A stretch of 54,007 nucleotides of DNA from Nocardia beijingensis NBRC 16342 (GTDB lineage: Bacteria; Actinomycetota; Actinomycetes; Mycobacteriales; Mycobacteriaceae), in the NCBI RefSeq assembly GCF_001612785.1, contig NZ_BDBC01000068.1, positions 1 through 54,007 on the forward strand, read 5' to 3'. The translations under genes were made by a program, and so were the position numbers. Below, in pieces: positions 1 through 8,776 of this stretch. The notes under the pieces are model-generated. The model was given only the letters and a program-made list of their open reading frames with translations. It was not told where the DNA came from and did no database searches. Numbering within the stretch: the stretch's first letter is position 1; each line of letters begins with the position of its first letter.

Positions 1-3000
1 GCAGGCGCTCGGCAGGCTCCGCCGCCGCGCCCGCCACGTGGGCCGCAGTCCGGCGCGCTCCCGGCTGCCCCGCGACCGCCGCAGCAAGGCGCGATTCCGG
101 CTGCCCCGCGGCCCCCGCAATCCGGTCCGATCCCGGCCGCACCGCACCCGCCTCGGTCGGGAGCGATTCCGGCTGTTCCGCGACCGCCGCAGTCCGGTCC
201 GATCCCGGCCGCACCGCGCCCACCGCGGTCCGGACCGATGCCTGCCGTTCCGCCGGAATCCGATCGGGTGCCGCCGCCGCGCTACGCCCCGTCGCAGCCG
301 CAGCAGTTCCCGCCGCCGCGGCAGCGGCCGGCCGCCCCGGTCCGGCACGAACCCGCGCAACCGGATCGCCCACGGACGAGTGAGTGGCCCGCCGCCACCG
401 CCACCGAGGAGCCGCCGAAGACGGAGGCTTCGAAACAGAGTGCGACCTCCCGGCTGCTGAGCGATTCGGGCTCGATCGCGTTCGCGACGCTGATCAGCAG
501 GATCACCGGGTTCGGCAAGCAACTGTTGCTGCTGACCGTGCTCGGCCCCGCCATCGCCAGCGCGTTCACCGTGGCCAGCCAGATTCCGAACATGATCGCG
601 GAACTGGTACTCGGCGCGGTGCTCACCGCGATCGTGGTGCCCACGCTGGTGCGCGCGGAGCAGGAGGATCCCGATCGGGGAGCGGCCTTCGTGCGGCGCC
701 TGGTCACCGCGGCTTTCGTGGTCCTCGCCGTCGCCGCGCTGCTGGCGACCGCCGCGGCGCCGGTGCTGACCACCTACGTCTTCCTGCCCGACGACGGCCA
801 GGTCAACACCGCGCTCACCACGGCGCTGGCTTTCCTGCTGCTGCCCGCGATCCTGTTCTACGGGATGTCGGCGCTGCTCACGGCGATCCTCAACACCCAG
901 CAGATGTTCAAACCCGGCGCATGGGCTCCGGTGCTGAACAACCTGGTCGTCCTCACCGTGCTCGGGCTGTACGTCGTGATGCCCGGTGAGATCACGCTGG
1001 ACCCGGTCCGGATGAGCGACCCGAAGCTGCTGGTGCTCGGCGTCGGCGTCACGCTGGGCGTGGTGGTGCAGGCGGTCAGCCTCGTTCCGGCGATCCGCAG
1101 GGCGGGCATCGACCTGCGGCCCCTGTGGGGCATCGACGATCGTCTCAAGCAGTTCGGCGGCATGGGCGCGGCGATCATCCTGTACGTGTTGATCAGCCAG
1201 GCGGGTTTCGTCTTCGCCACCAGGATCTCGGCGCACGCCGACGAGGCGGGCCCGGCGATCTACAACAACGCGTGGCTGCTGCTGCAACTGCCGTACGGCG
1301 TGCTCGGTGTCACGGTGCTCACCGCGATCATGCCCCGGCTGAGCCGCAACGCCGCCGCCGACGACACGCCCGCCGTGGTCGACGATCTCTCCGCAGCCAC
1401 CAGGTTGACCATGATCGCGCTGGTGCCCGTGGTCACGTTCTTCACGCTGGCCGGTCCGCAGGTCGGGCAAGCGCTCTACGGCTACGGCAATTTCGGATCG
1501 GACGCCGAACGTCTCGGGCTCGCGGTCAGCTGGTCGGCGTTCGCCCTGATCCCGTACTCGCTGGTGCTGATCCACTTGCGCGTGTTCTACGCCAGGGAGC
1601 AGGCGTGGATTCCCACCTGGATCATCCTCGGCATCACCGCGGCCAAGATCGTGTTCTCCGCGCTGGCCCCCGTCGTCACCGACGCCGAGCACGTGGTGGT
1701 CGCGCTCGGCGTCGCCAACGGCCTCGGCTTCGCGGTCGGGGCCGTCGTGGGTGGGTTCCTGCTGCACCGCAGTCTCGGTGACCTGCGCATGGCGAACGTC
1801 GGCCGAACGGTGACCCGTGTCGTACTTGCGTCACTCGCGGGCGGCGCGGTGATGTGGATCGTGGATCGGGTACTCGGCCTGGATCGGCTGACCGCGTCCT
1901 TCGGCGGACCCGGTTCGCTGATCCGGGTGGCGATCACCGCGATCGTCATGTTCGCGGTGGCCTTCGGCCTGATGCGACTCGCCGGTATTCCGGAGATCGT
2001 CGCCATCACCGTGGCCGTCTCGCGGCGCCTCGGCTGGACACCGCCCGCGCCGGAACTCGACCTGGAGAGCCCGGTCGAGGATCCGTACGTCACGCAGGTG
2101 CTGCGCAGGCCCGACCCGTACTTGGCATACCCGCGGTTCGATCCGTACATGGACGCCCAGACCATGGTGCTTCCTGTGATCAGACCCGATGCCGTTGACC
2201 GCACCGGCGTGGGTGAGTTCCCGTACCCTGTTCGGCAGAGAAGCACAAGTGGCGAATTCGCCGGAACCTCGACAAACCAGGGCGAAGGAGGACCGAGGGT
2301 GAGCGACGACGCGGTGGGCGGCGTCCCAGCCGCCGATTCTTCTGCGACCACGCCCGGCGGACTGTCCACCGATGTACCGCCGACCGCGGGGGAGCCGTTG
2401 GATCCCGCGTACGCGAACAAGGAACCGGGCACGGCCGGGCCGGAGCAGGACGCGGCGAGACCGCAGGACAACCAGCTGCCGCCACGCGATCCGATGTACG
2501 ACACCGGGATGATTCCCGTCGGCTCGCCGGAGATGCCGCCGATGGGTGGCGAGAACCTGGGCGCACGGCGAATCCCGCGCGGTCCCAAGCTGATTCCGGG
2601 CGCGTCGGTGGCGGGCGGCCGTTACCGCCTGCTGGCGAGTCACGGCGGCGCCCGCGGCCTGAAGTTCTGGCAGGCGCTGGACATCAAGCTCGATCGCGAG
2701 GTCGCGCTGACCTTCGTCGACGCCGACCAGAAGGCGACGGAGAACTCCGGGCAGGACGGCCCCCAGGCGATCCTGTCCAGGACGCTGCGCCTCGGCCGGA
2801 TCAACTCGCCCGGCCTCGCCCGCGTGCTCGACGTCGTGCGCGGCAGCTCCGGCGGCATCGTGGTCGCGGAATGGACGCCGGGCCGTTCGCTGCGCGAGAT
2901 GGCCGAGACGGTGCCTTCGCCGATCGGCGCGGCCCGCGCCATCCGCGCGCTCGCCTCGGCGGCCGAGCTGGCGCACCGCGGCGGCGGATCGCTGTCCATC

Positions 3001-4104
3001 GACCATCCCGACCGGGTGCGCATCAGCGCGTCGGGTGACGCGGTGCTCGCGTTCCCCGGCACCTTGTCCGACTCCGACGCCCAGTCCGACGTACGCGGGC
3101 TCGGTGCGATGCTCTACGCCCTGATCACCGCACGCTGGCCGATCCGCTCCGGCGGTGTCACCGGCACCGCCGCGACCGTCGGCGGCCTGCGGCTGGCCGA
3201 TTTCGGCCCGGACGGCACACCGGTGGAACCGCGCCAGATCCGTCCCGAAGTGCCGTTCGAGATCTCCGCGGTCGCCGTGCGCTCGCTGGAGTCGAACAAG
3301 GGCGTGCGGACGGCGGCGACGGTCCAGCATGTGCTGGAGCAGGCGTCGGTGGTCGATCAGAAGACCGATTTCATCCCGGTGCTTCGGCTCGGCCAGCGCG
3401 CTCCCGCGAGCATGGACGACTCGCTGGCCGATCCTGAGCTGCTCGCGGCCGAACGCGAACGCTCCCAGCGCATGATGTGGATCATGGTCGGCCTCGGCAT
3501 CCTCGCCGCGCTGGTGGTCGGCGTCGTGATCTGGTGGATGGTCAGTGTGTTCGCGCCGAGCGCTTCCGACGCGCCGTTGAACGAGCAGCGCAATATCGGC
3601 CTGACGACGAACAACCAGCCGGCGCCGACACCCGCCGCCGCCGGTCCCGGCCTCACCTCGACGGGTGTGCCGGTCCCGGTGACCGGCGTGTCGGTGTTCT
3701 CGCCGGAGGGCACCGCCGACGGCGTCGCCAACGTCCACGCGGTGCTGGACAACGATCCGGGCACCCAGTGGCGCACCGATCAGTACTTCCAGCAGTTCCC
3801 GGCGCTCAAGAAGGGGGTCGGCCTGCTGGCCACGCTGCCCGCCCCCGCGAAGCTCACGAACGTCTCGATCAACTCGCCCAGCGCGGGGACGTCGGTGGAG
3901 ATCCGCACCTCGCCCACCGGCTCCCCGACGCTGGATCAGACCCAGCTGATCGGCTCCGCCCGGCTGGACGACGGCGTCACCGACATCCCGGTGCGCGCCG
4001 ACCAAGCCGCCCGCTACGTGCTCGTCTGGATCACCGGACTGGGGAATTCCGGAGGACAGTTCCAGACCGCCATCGCCGACATCCGTTTCGACGCCGCACC
4101 GTAG
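1..4104 (+). CDS. murJ: MurJ/MviN lipid II flippase fused to a pseudokinase (5' end outside window)
   Basis: Open from the first base, so the start lies upstream of the window; 1367 residues are visible. Order: a proline-rich N-terminal tract (residues 1-150) with a 12-residue tandem repeat; a polytopic MurJ domain (about residues 155-680) starting after the SGSIAFATLISRITGFGKQ segment; a disordered linker; a kinase-like domain starting near residue 873 (RYRLLASHGG); one membrane helix near 1158-1182; and an extracytoplasmic C-terminal domain resembling a discoidin/carbohydrate-binding fold. The kinase domain lacks the beta3 lysine (EVALTF), the HRD aspartate and DFG, so it is a pseudokinase. 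This is the layout of M. tuberculosis MviN (Rv3910), whose pseudokinase domain is phosphorylated by PknB and bound by FhaA. Role: flipping of lipid II across the membrane. Confidence 0.95.
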   Translation, partial: AGARQAPPPRPPRGPQSGALPAAPRPPQQGAIPAAPRPPQSGPIPAAPHPPRSGAIPAVPRPPQSGPIPAAPRPPRSGPMPAVPPESDRVPPPRYAPSQPQQFPPPRQRPAAPVRHEPAQPDRPRTSEWPAATATEEPPKTEASKQSATSRLLSDSGSIAFATLISRITGFGKQLLLLTVLGPAIASAFTVASQIPNMIAELVLGAVLTAIVVPTLVRAEQEDPDRGAAFVRRLVTAAFVVLAVAALLATAAAPVLTTYVFLPDDGQVNTALTTALAFLLLPAILFYGMSALLTAILNTQQMFKPGAWAPVLNNLVVLTVLGLYVVMPGEITLDPVRMSDPKLLVLGVGVTLGVVVQAVSLVPAIRRAGIDLRPLWGIDDRLKQFGGMGAAIILYVLISQAGFVFATRISAHADEAGPAIYNNAWLLLQLPYGVLGVTVLTAIMPRLSRNAAADDTPAVVDDLSAATRLTMIALVPVVTFFTLAGPQVGQALYGYGNFGSDAERLGLAVSWSAFALIPYSLVLIHLRVFYAREQAWIPTWIILGITAAKIVFSALAPVVTDAEHVVVALGVANGLGFAVGAVVGGFLLHRSLGDLRMANVGRTVTRVVLASLAGGAVMWIVDRVLGLDRLTASFGGPGSLIRVAITAIVMFAVAFGLMRLAGIPEIVAITVAVSRRLGWTPPAPELDLESPVEDPYVTQVLRRPDPYLAYPRFDPYMDAQTMVLPVIRPDAVDRTGVGEFPYPVRQRSTSGEFAGTSTNQGEGGPRVSDDAVGGVPAADSSATTPGGLSTDVPPTAGEPLDPAYANKEPGTAGPEQDAARPQDNQLPPRDPMYDTGMIPVGSPEMPPMGGENLGARRIPRGPKLIPGASVAGGRYRLLASHGGARGLKFWQALDIKLDREVALTFVDADQKATENSGQDGPQAILSRTLRLGRINSPGLARVLDVVRGSSGGIVVAEWTPGRSLREMAETVPSPIGAARAIRALASAAELAHRGGGSLSIDHPDRVRISASGDAVLAFPGTLSDSDAQSDVRGLGAMLYALITARWPIRSGGVTGTAATVGGLRLADFGPDGTPVEPRQIRPEVPFEISAVAVRSLESNKGVRTAATVQHVLEQASVVDQKTDFIPVLRLGQRAPASMDDSLADPELLAAERERSQRMMWIMVGLGILAALVVGVVIWWMVSVFAPSASDAPLNEQRNIGLTTNNQPAPTPAAAGPGLTSTGVPVPVTGVSVFSPEGTADGVANVHAVLDNDPGTQWRTDQYFQQFPALKKGVGLLATLPAPAKLTNVSINSPSAGTSVEIRTSPTGSPTLDQTQLIGSARLDDGVTDIPVRADQAARYVLVWITGLGNSGGQFQTAIADIRFDAAP
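43..258 (+). repeat. 36-bp tandem repeat, six copies, inside the murJ reading frame
   Basis: Six consecutive 12-residue units of the form P-(Q/R)-(S/Q)-G-(A/P)-(I/L/M)-P-A-(A/V)-P-x-P run in frame from base 43 to 258 (residues 15-86). The DNA units are alike but not identical. The repeat is in the cytoplasmic N-terminal extension of MurJ and may begin upstream of the window in more degenerate form. Confidence 0.9.
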
Positions 4105-4348
4105 CCATGCTTCGGCCCCCGCCTTCGGCGGTGCGAGCCCCCTTGTCACGCGGTCCCGAGCGCCGCGCAATCCTCCGTATCCGGCCCGATCACTTGGTTG
4201 CTGCCAAAACGTTACGGGCGATATGATCTTCGAGCGCTCTCAGCAGGGGAGCTTCCCAGGTTCTGGCTTTTCGATCCTGGATGCTGCGAAGTCTCGGTGA
4301 TGGTCGAATGCCCGTTGCCGCCGTGAGAGCCGTCCAAGGGGTTGGCAT

Positions 4349-4981
4349 TTGTCGTCCGAAGTGAACGAGGAGCTCGGCAGGGGGGCGTCGCAGCCGGTGA
4401 TGTTTCGCGAGCGCTCTCTGGAACTCGGTGAACGCACCGACGTGGAGTTGTTGCGAGCGCATGTCGCCGGTGAGCGGCACGCGTTCGCGGAGTTGCTGCG
4501 CAGACACAACGATCACTTGTGGCAGACCGCGCTGCGCACCTCCTACACCCGCGAGGATGCGGCCGATTCACTCCAGGATGCGCTCTTGTCCGCGCATCGC
4601 ACCGCGGGCTCCTTCCGAGCGGAAGCGGAAGTGCGCAGTTGGTTGCATGCGATCGTGGTGAACGCGTGCCTGGACCGGATCCGGCGCAACAAGACGAGGC
4701 GCGCGTTGTCGCTGTCGCCGGAGTCGATGCCGGAGCCCAAGGACATCCGCGACGAGATGGCCGAGGTGGAGATGTCGATGGTCATCGACCGGGCGTTGTT
4801 CTCGTTGCCGCCGGATCAGCGGACCGCGCTGGTGGCGGTGGATGTGGAGGGGTATAGCGTGGCCGAGGCGGCGGCATTGCTCGGCGTGCCGGAGGGGACG
4901 ATCAAGAGCCGGTGCGCTCGCGCACGGCAGCGGTTGAAAGAGCGATTGGATTTTCTGCGTGATCCCGGGAACCGGGGGTAG
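4349..4981 (+). CDS. sigM: ECF RNA polymerase sigma factor SigM
   Basis: A 210-residue ECF sigma factor. Region 2 is seen as AFAELLRRHNDHLWQTAL...EDAADSLQDALLSAHRTAGSFR and region 4 as LPPDQRTALVAVDVEGYSVAEAAALLGVPEGTIKSR, a helix-turn-helix for -35 recognition. The motif SWLHAIVVNACLDRIRRNK is characteristic of the SigM group. The position between murJ and an anti-sigma-like membrane protein matches mycobacterial sigM-rsmA. The chosen start is TTG at 4349; GTG at 4361 and ATG at 4400 are in frame and also possible, since no strong ribosome site precedes 4349. It probably directs a small stress regulon and is held inactive by the next gene product. Confidence 0.9.
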   Translation: MSSEVNEELGRGASQPVMFRERSLELGERTDVELLRAHVAGERHAFAELLRRHNDHLWQTALRTSYTREDAADSLQDALLSAHRTAGSFRAEAEVRSWLHAIVVNACLDRIRRNKTRRALSLSPESMPEPKDIRDEMAEVEMSMVIDRALFSLPPDQRTALVAVDVEGYSVAEAAALLGVPEGTIKSRCARARQRLKERLDFLRDPGNRG

Positions 4982-5056
4982 TTGGGATGCGTCATTAACA
5001 GTGACGAACCACTGAACGAATCAGAGACAGACCCCATCGGCGGAGGGGTCCCCGCG

Positions 5057-5857
5057 ATGTCCTATGCGAACAACGGAGGTGCGATGGCTACCGAGTCCGT
5101 GCCGGAGCCCCCGTTCACGCCTGAATTGCTGGCCGACCTGCATGCCGGCAACGTGACGCCGGAGCAGCGCGAGCAGTTGTGGCCGATCGTCTCCCGCGAC
5201 CAGGAGGCGGTGCGGTATCTGCACGCGCTGGACGACGTGAGTGCCGAGTTGCGTGCCCTGGGCCGGGACGAGCGCATCGTCCACGCCATGCCGGAAGACG
5301 TGGCGGCCCGGCTCGCTCGGTTCGTCGACGAGTTGGAGCCGCCCGATGGCGCCACCGTCCATGAGCTTCCGCCGCAACAGGGGAGCGAAAACCCTCACCG
5401 GGCAGACGTTTCCGGATCCGATCCGGTGGACTCGGCCGAGCGTCGCCACGGCAGGTTGCGATGGTTCGCCGCGGCGGCCGCGGCGATCGTCGCGGTCGTG
5501 GGCGCGGGCGTCTGGGTTTCGGCAACGCGCGGCGGTGACGACCCGGCGTCCACCGCGCAGCCGACCACCGGCGCCGACGACTGGGGCGACGATCTCACCG
5601 CCACCGTGGCCCTTGGCGCGCTGGGCAGGCACAACGTCACCGGAGCCCTGGCCGGCTCGGACGCGCTCGAACGGTGCGTACGGGCGAACGGTCTCGACCG
5701 CACGATCCTCGGCTCGACCGACATCCGATTCCAGGGCGGCAACGCGGTACTCATCCTGCTCACCGGCCCGCAGCAGCCCAAGATCACCGCGCTGGTCGTC
5801 GGGACCGGCTGCGGCACCGGCGATCCCCAGCGGAAGGCGCTGCAGGACATCGGCTGA
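5057..5857 (+). CDS. Probable membrane-anchored anti-sigma factor for SigM (RsmA-type)
   Basis: A 266-residue protein with a cytoplasmic N-terminal part (PPFTPELLADLHAG near residue 17), one membrane helix (WFAAAAAAIVAVVGAGVWV, about residues 136-154) and an extracytoplasmic C-terminal domain with two cysteines (ERCVRANG and VGTGCGTG). It follows sigM by 75 bp and aligns by position and N-terminal motif with M. tuberculosis Rv3912, the SigM anti-sigma factor. ATG at 5057 is preceded by GGAGGGG at suitable distance and gives an N-terminus of the same length as Rv3912; ATG at 5084 has GGAGGT only three bases upstream. Function by analogy: binds SigM at the membrane until a signal releases it. 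Confidence 0.8.
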   Translation: MSYANNGGAMATESVPEPPFTPELLADLHAGNVTPEQREQLWPIVSRDQEAVRYLHALDDVSAELRALGRDERIVHAMPEDVAARLARFVDELEPPDGATVHELPPQQGSENPHRADVSGSDPVDSAERRHGRLRWFAAAAAAIVAVVGAGVWVSATRGGDDPASTAQPTTGADDWGDDLTATVALGALGRHNVTGALAGSDALERCVRANGLDRTILGSTDIRFQGGNAVLILLTGPQQPKITALVVGTGCGTGDPQRKALQDIG

Positions 5858-5966
5858 CCTTGCGATCTGGGCCACGTGCGGGGTGTGACCCCGCCGACGT
5901 GGGAACAACAGCCATTACCCTGTTGTTGACCGACACGTCCGAATCGAATCTCCCCGGAAGGGCCCC

Positions 5967-6977
5967 ATGAGCGAGCGTAGCGAGCAAAAAAGCGACACCG
6001 GCGCGCCAGTTCGCGATCTGATCATCATCGGCTCCGGCCCCGCCGGATACACGGCCGCCGTCTACGCGGGCCGCGCCGAGCTTCAGCCGCTGCAGTTCGA
6101 GGGGACCCAATTCGGCGGTGCGCTGATGACCACCACCGAGGTCGAGAACTTCCCCGGCTTCCGCGGCGGCATCATGGGCCCGGATCTCATGGAGGAGATG
6201 CGCGAGCAGGCCAAGCGGTTCGGCGCGGACATCCGCACCGAGGACGTGGAGGCCGTCGACCTGAGCGGCCCGATCAAGAAGGTCGTCGTCGGCGGGGAGA
6301 CCTTCCAGGCCTACGCCGTCATCCTCGCCATGGGCTCGGCCGCGCGCTACCTGAACGTTCCCGGTGAGCAGCGGTTGCTCGGCCGCGGTGTCAGCGCCTG
6401 TGCCACCTGCGACGGCTTCTTCTTCAAGGGCCAGGACATCGTGGTGGTCGGCGGCGGCGACTCCGCGATGGAAGAGGCGACCTTCCTGACCAAGTTCGCC
6501 TCCAGCGTGACCATCGTGCATCGTCGCGAGGAGTTCCGCGCCTCCCGCATCATGCTGGAACGCGCGAAGGCGAACGAGAAGATCAAGTTCGTGCTCAACG
6601 CCGAAGTGGCCGAGGTGCACGGTGAGAACAGCGTCACCCACCTGACCCTGCGTGACACCCGGACCGGCGAGACCTCCGAGCTGCCCGCCACCGGCCTGTT
6701 CGTCGCGATCGGCCACGACCCGCGCAGCGAACTGGTCAAGGGCCAGGTCGCTTTGGACAGCGAGGGCTACGTGCTGGTGAAGGACCCGACGACTGCCACC
6801 GACATCCCCGGCGTCTTCGCCGCGGGCGACCTGGTCGACCACACCTACCGGCAGGCGATCACCGCCGCGGGCACGGGCTGCCGCGCGGCCATCGATGCCG
6901 AGCGCTGGCTCGCCGAGCAGGGCGACATCACGTCCAACACCCTCGCCCACGCGGGTGAGTCGGTGGCCGCCAACTGA
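5967..6977 (+). CDS. trxB: Thioredoxin reductase (NADPH)
   Basis: A 336-residue low-molecular-weight thioredoxin reductase. The FAD-binding GSGPAGYTAAVYAGRA motif is at about residues 22-37, the redox-active CATC (SACATCDGFF) near 148, the NADPH-binding VVGGGDSAMEE next to it, and the C-terminal FAD motif GVFAAGDLVDHTYRQAITAAGTG near 280. It reduces the thioredoxin encoded 56 bp downstream using NADPH in the cytoplasm. The pair lies between sigM-rsmA and cwlM as in mycobacteria (trxB2-trxC). Confidence 0.97.
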   Translation: MSERSEQKSDTGAPVRDLIIIGSGPAGYTAAVYAGRAELQPLQFEGTQFGGALMTTTEVENFPGFRGGIMGPDLMEEMREQAKRFGADIRTEDVEAVDLSGPIKKVVVGGETFQAYAVILAMGSAARYLNVPGEQRLLGRGVSACATCDGFFFKGQDIVVVGGGDSAMEEATFLTKFASSVTIVHRREEFRASRIMLERAKANEKIKFVLNAEVAEVHGENSVTHLTLRDTRTGETSELPATGLFVAIGHDPRSELVKGQVALDSEGYVLVKDPTTATDIPGVFAAGDLVDHTYRQAITAAGTGCRAAIDAERWLAEQGDITSNTLAHAGESVAAN

Positions 6978-7033
6978 GCTCGCGCCGGACGAGCCACACA
7001 CTTCCGTCTCGCTGTATCGCAAGGAGAACACTC

Positions 7034-7366
7034 ATGTCCGAGTCCGCCAACACGGTCACCGTCACCGACGCGTCCTTCGCCGACGACGTGCTGCTCAGTG
7101 AGAAGCCCGTCCTCGTCGATTTCTGGGCCGACTGGTGCGGGCCGTGCAAGATGGTCGCGCCCGTCCTAGAGGAGATCGCGGGCACGCACGCGGACAAGCT
7201 GACCGTCGCGAAGCTGGACGTGGACGCCAATCCGAGCACCGCCCGCGATTATCAGATCCTCTCCCTGCCCACTATGATGCTGTTCCGCGGCGGTAAGCCG
7301 GTCAAGCAGATCGTCGGAGCGAAGGGCAAGGCGGCCCTTCTGCGCGAACTCGAAGACGTCATCTGA
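7034..7366 (+). CDS. trxA: Thioredoxin
   Basis: A 110-residue thioredoxin with the active-site motif WCGPCK (residues 34-39) and the cis-proline loop LSLPTMMLF. The ribosome site AAGGAG lies upstream of ATG 7034. It is the electron carrier reduced by the adjacent trxB product. The orthologue in M. tuberculosis is named TrxC; function is the same. Confidence 0.97.
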   Translation: MSESANTVTVTDASFADDVLLSEKPVLVDFWADWCGPCKMVAPVLEEIAGTHADKLTVAKLDVDANPSTARDYQILSLPTMMLFRGGKPVKQIVGAKGKAALLRELEDVI

Positions 7367-7512
7367 GGACGCGCCGTAGGATGCCTGGACCCGGGGATTG
7401 TCGAAACCCGGTCCAGGTCTGAGACAATCGACCGACGCTCCGGTCGTGCGAAGGTGTAGCCCATCGCATGAGTGGGTACCCGCGGGTTGACGGAAGGAAA
7501 GGGCTCTCACGC

Positions 7513-8706
7513 ATGCACCGACTTCGTCACGGCGATTCCGGTCCAGCCGTAGCAGAGGTTCGGAGCACCCTGGCAAGCCTCGGGTTCCTACACGCGCACA
7601 TCGGTCCCGACAACGCGGACGCACGCGAGTATTGGAAGGACACCGAGGTCTCCTTCGACCATCACCTCGACTCCGCGGTTCGCGCGTTTCAGCAGCATCG
7701 CGGTCTGCTCGTCGACGGTGTGGTGGGCCCGGCGACCTACCGTGCGCTGAAGGAAGCGTCGTATCGGCTCGGCGCGCGCACGCTGATCTATCAGCTCTCC
7801 GCGCCGCTGTACGGCGACGACGTGGCCACGCTCCAGCGCAGGCTGCAGGACCTCGGCTTCTACGTGCACCGGGTCGACGGCTACTTCGGTCCGCACACCC
7901 ATGACGCGCTGACCGCCTTCCAGCGGGAGATCGGCCTGTCGGCCGACGGCATCTGCGGTCCCGATACGCTGCGCTCGCTGGATCTGCTCGGCGCCAGGGT
8001 CACCGGAGGCAATCCCCACCGGATCGCCGAGGAAGAGGTCGTGCACCGGGCCGGGCCGCAGCTGACCGGCAAGCGGATCGTCATCGATCCCGGTCTCGGT
8101 GGCCCGGACAAGGGTTGCGCCGTGCCCACCGAGTACGGCGACGTCTACGAGTCGGAAATCCTGTGGGATCTCGCCAGCCGGCTGGAGGGTCGGATGGCGG
8201 CCACGGGCATGGAGACCTTCCTGTCGCGGCCGTGGGGCGCCAACCCCACCGACGCCGAGCGCGCGGAGACGTCCAACGCCTTCGACGCCGATCTGATGAT
8301 CTCGCTGCGCTGCGCCGTCAACCCGAGCCCGCTGGCCAACGGCGTAGCCGGGTTCTACTTCGGTAACTCGCACGGCTCGGTGTCCATGATCGGACAGGTG
8401 CTGGCCGGATTCATCCAGCGCGAGGTCGTCGCCCGAACCTCCTTGCAGGACTGCAGGACCCACGCGCGGACCTGGGACCTGTTGCGGCTCACCAAAATGC
8501 CCACCGTGCAGGTCGACATCGGTTATCTGACCAACGAATACGATGCCTCGGTCCTCACCAATCCGCGCATGCGCGACGTGATCGCCGAAGCCATCCTGAT
8601 CTCGGTGAAGCGGCTGTACCTCCTCGGACAGGACGACCAGCCCACCGGCACATACACTTTCGCGGAACTGCTGGCCGAAGAGCTGGCCGCAGCCGACCGG
8701 ATGTAG
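7513..8706 (+). CDS. cwlM: CwlM, degenerate peptidoglycan amidase acting as a regulator
   Basis: A 397-residue protein with two peptidoglycan-binding type 1 repeats (around VRAFQQHRGLLVDGVVGPATYRAL and LTAFQREIGLSADGICGPDTLRSL) and an amidase_3 domain (about residues 185-370). Zinc and catalytic residues are altered: the usual DPGHGG reads DPGLGG, SxHxNA reads SLRCAVN and the catalytic Glu segment reads VDIGYLTN. In mycobacteria CwlM is a cytoplasmic PknB substrate whose phosphorylated form activates MurA; the phosphorylated C-terminal motif is kept as DQPTGTYTFAEL. ATG 7513 was chosen for GGAAGG-AAAGGG upstream; an in-frame ATG at 7468 would add 15 residues. Confidence 0.93.
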   Translation: MHRLRHGDSGPAVAEVRSTLASLGFLHAHIGPDNADAREYWKDTEVSFDHHLDSAVRAFQQHRGLLVDGVVGPATYRALKEASYRLGARTLIYQLSAPLYGDDVATLQRRLQDLGFYVHRVDGYFGPHTHDALTAFQREIGLSADGICGPDTLRSLDLLGARVTGGNPHRIAEEEVVHRAGPQLTGKRIVIDPGLGGPDKGCAVPTEYGDVYESEILWDLASRLEGRMAATGMETFLSRPWGANPTDAERAETSNAFDADLMISLRCAVNPSPLANGVAGFYFGNSHGSVSMIGQVLAGFIQREVVARTSLQDCRTHARTWDLLRLTKMPTVQVDIGYLTNEYDASVLTNPRMRDVIAEAILISVKRLYLLGQDDQPTGTYTFAELLAEELAAADRM

Positions 8707-8724
8707 CCATCGGTCTTTCGTAAA

Positions 8725-8768
8725 CCGAAGCGCCCCCTGCCCTTTCGAGTCGGCAGGGGGCGTTTCGG
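8725..8768. terminator. Bidirectional hairpin between cwlM and the convergent GNAT gene
   Basis: The arms 8725-8741 and 8752-8768 are complementary across 17 positions with one G-U pair (CCGAAGCGCCCCCTGCC / GGCAGGGGGCGTTTCGG), around a ten-base loop. It sits between two convergent genes, so it can terminate both. Confidence 0.85.
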
Positions 8769-8776
8769 TGTTCAGC

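Noticed and set aside
238..240. ATG 238 as the start of murJ
   Set aside because: The frame is open from base 1 and the 12-residue repeat continues in frame across 238, so the ATG is an internal Met in repeat unit 6.
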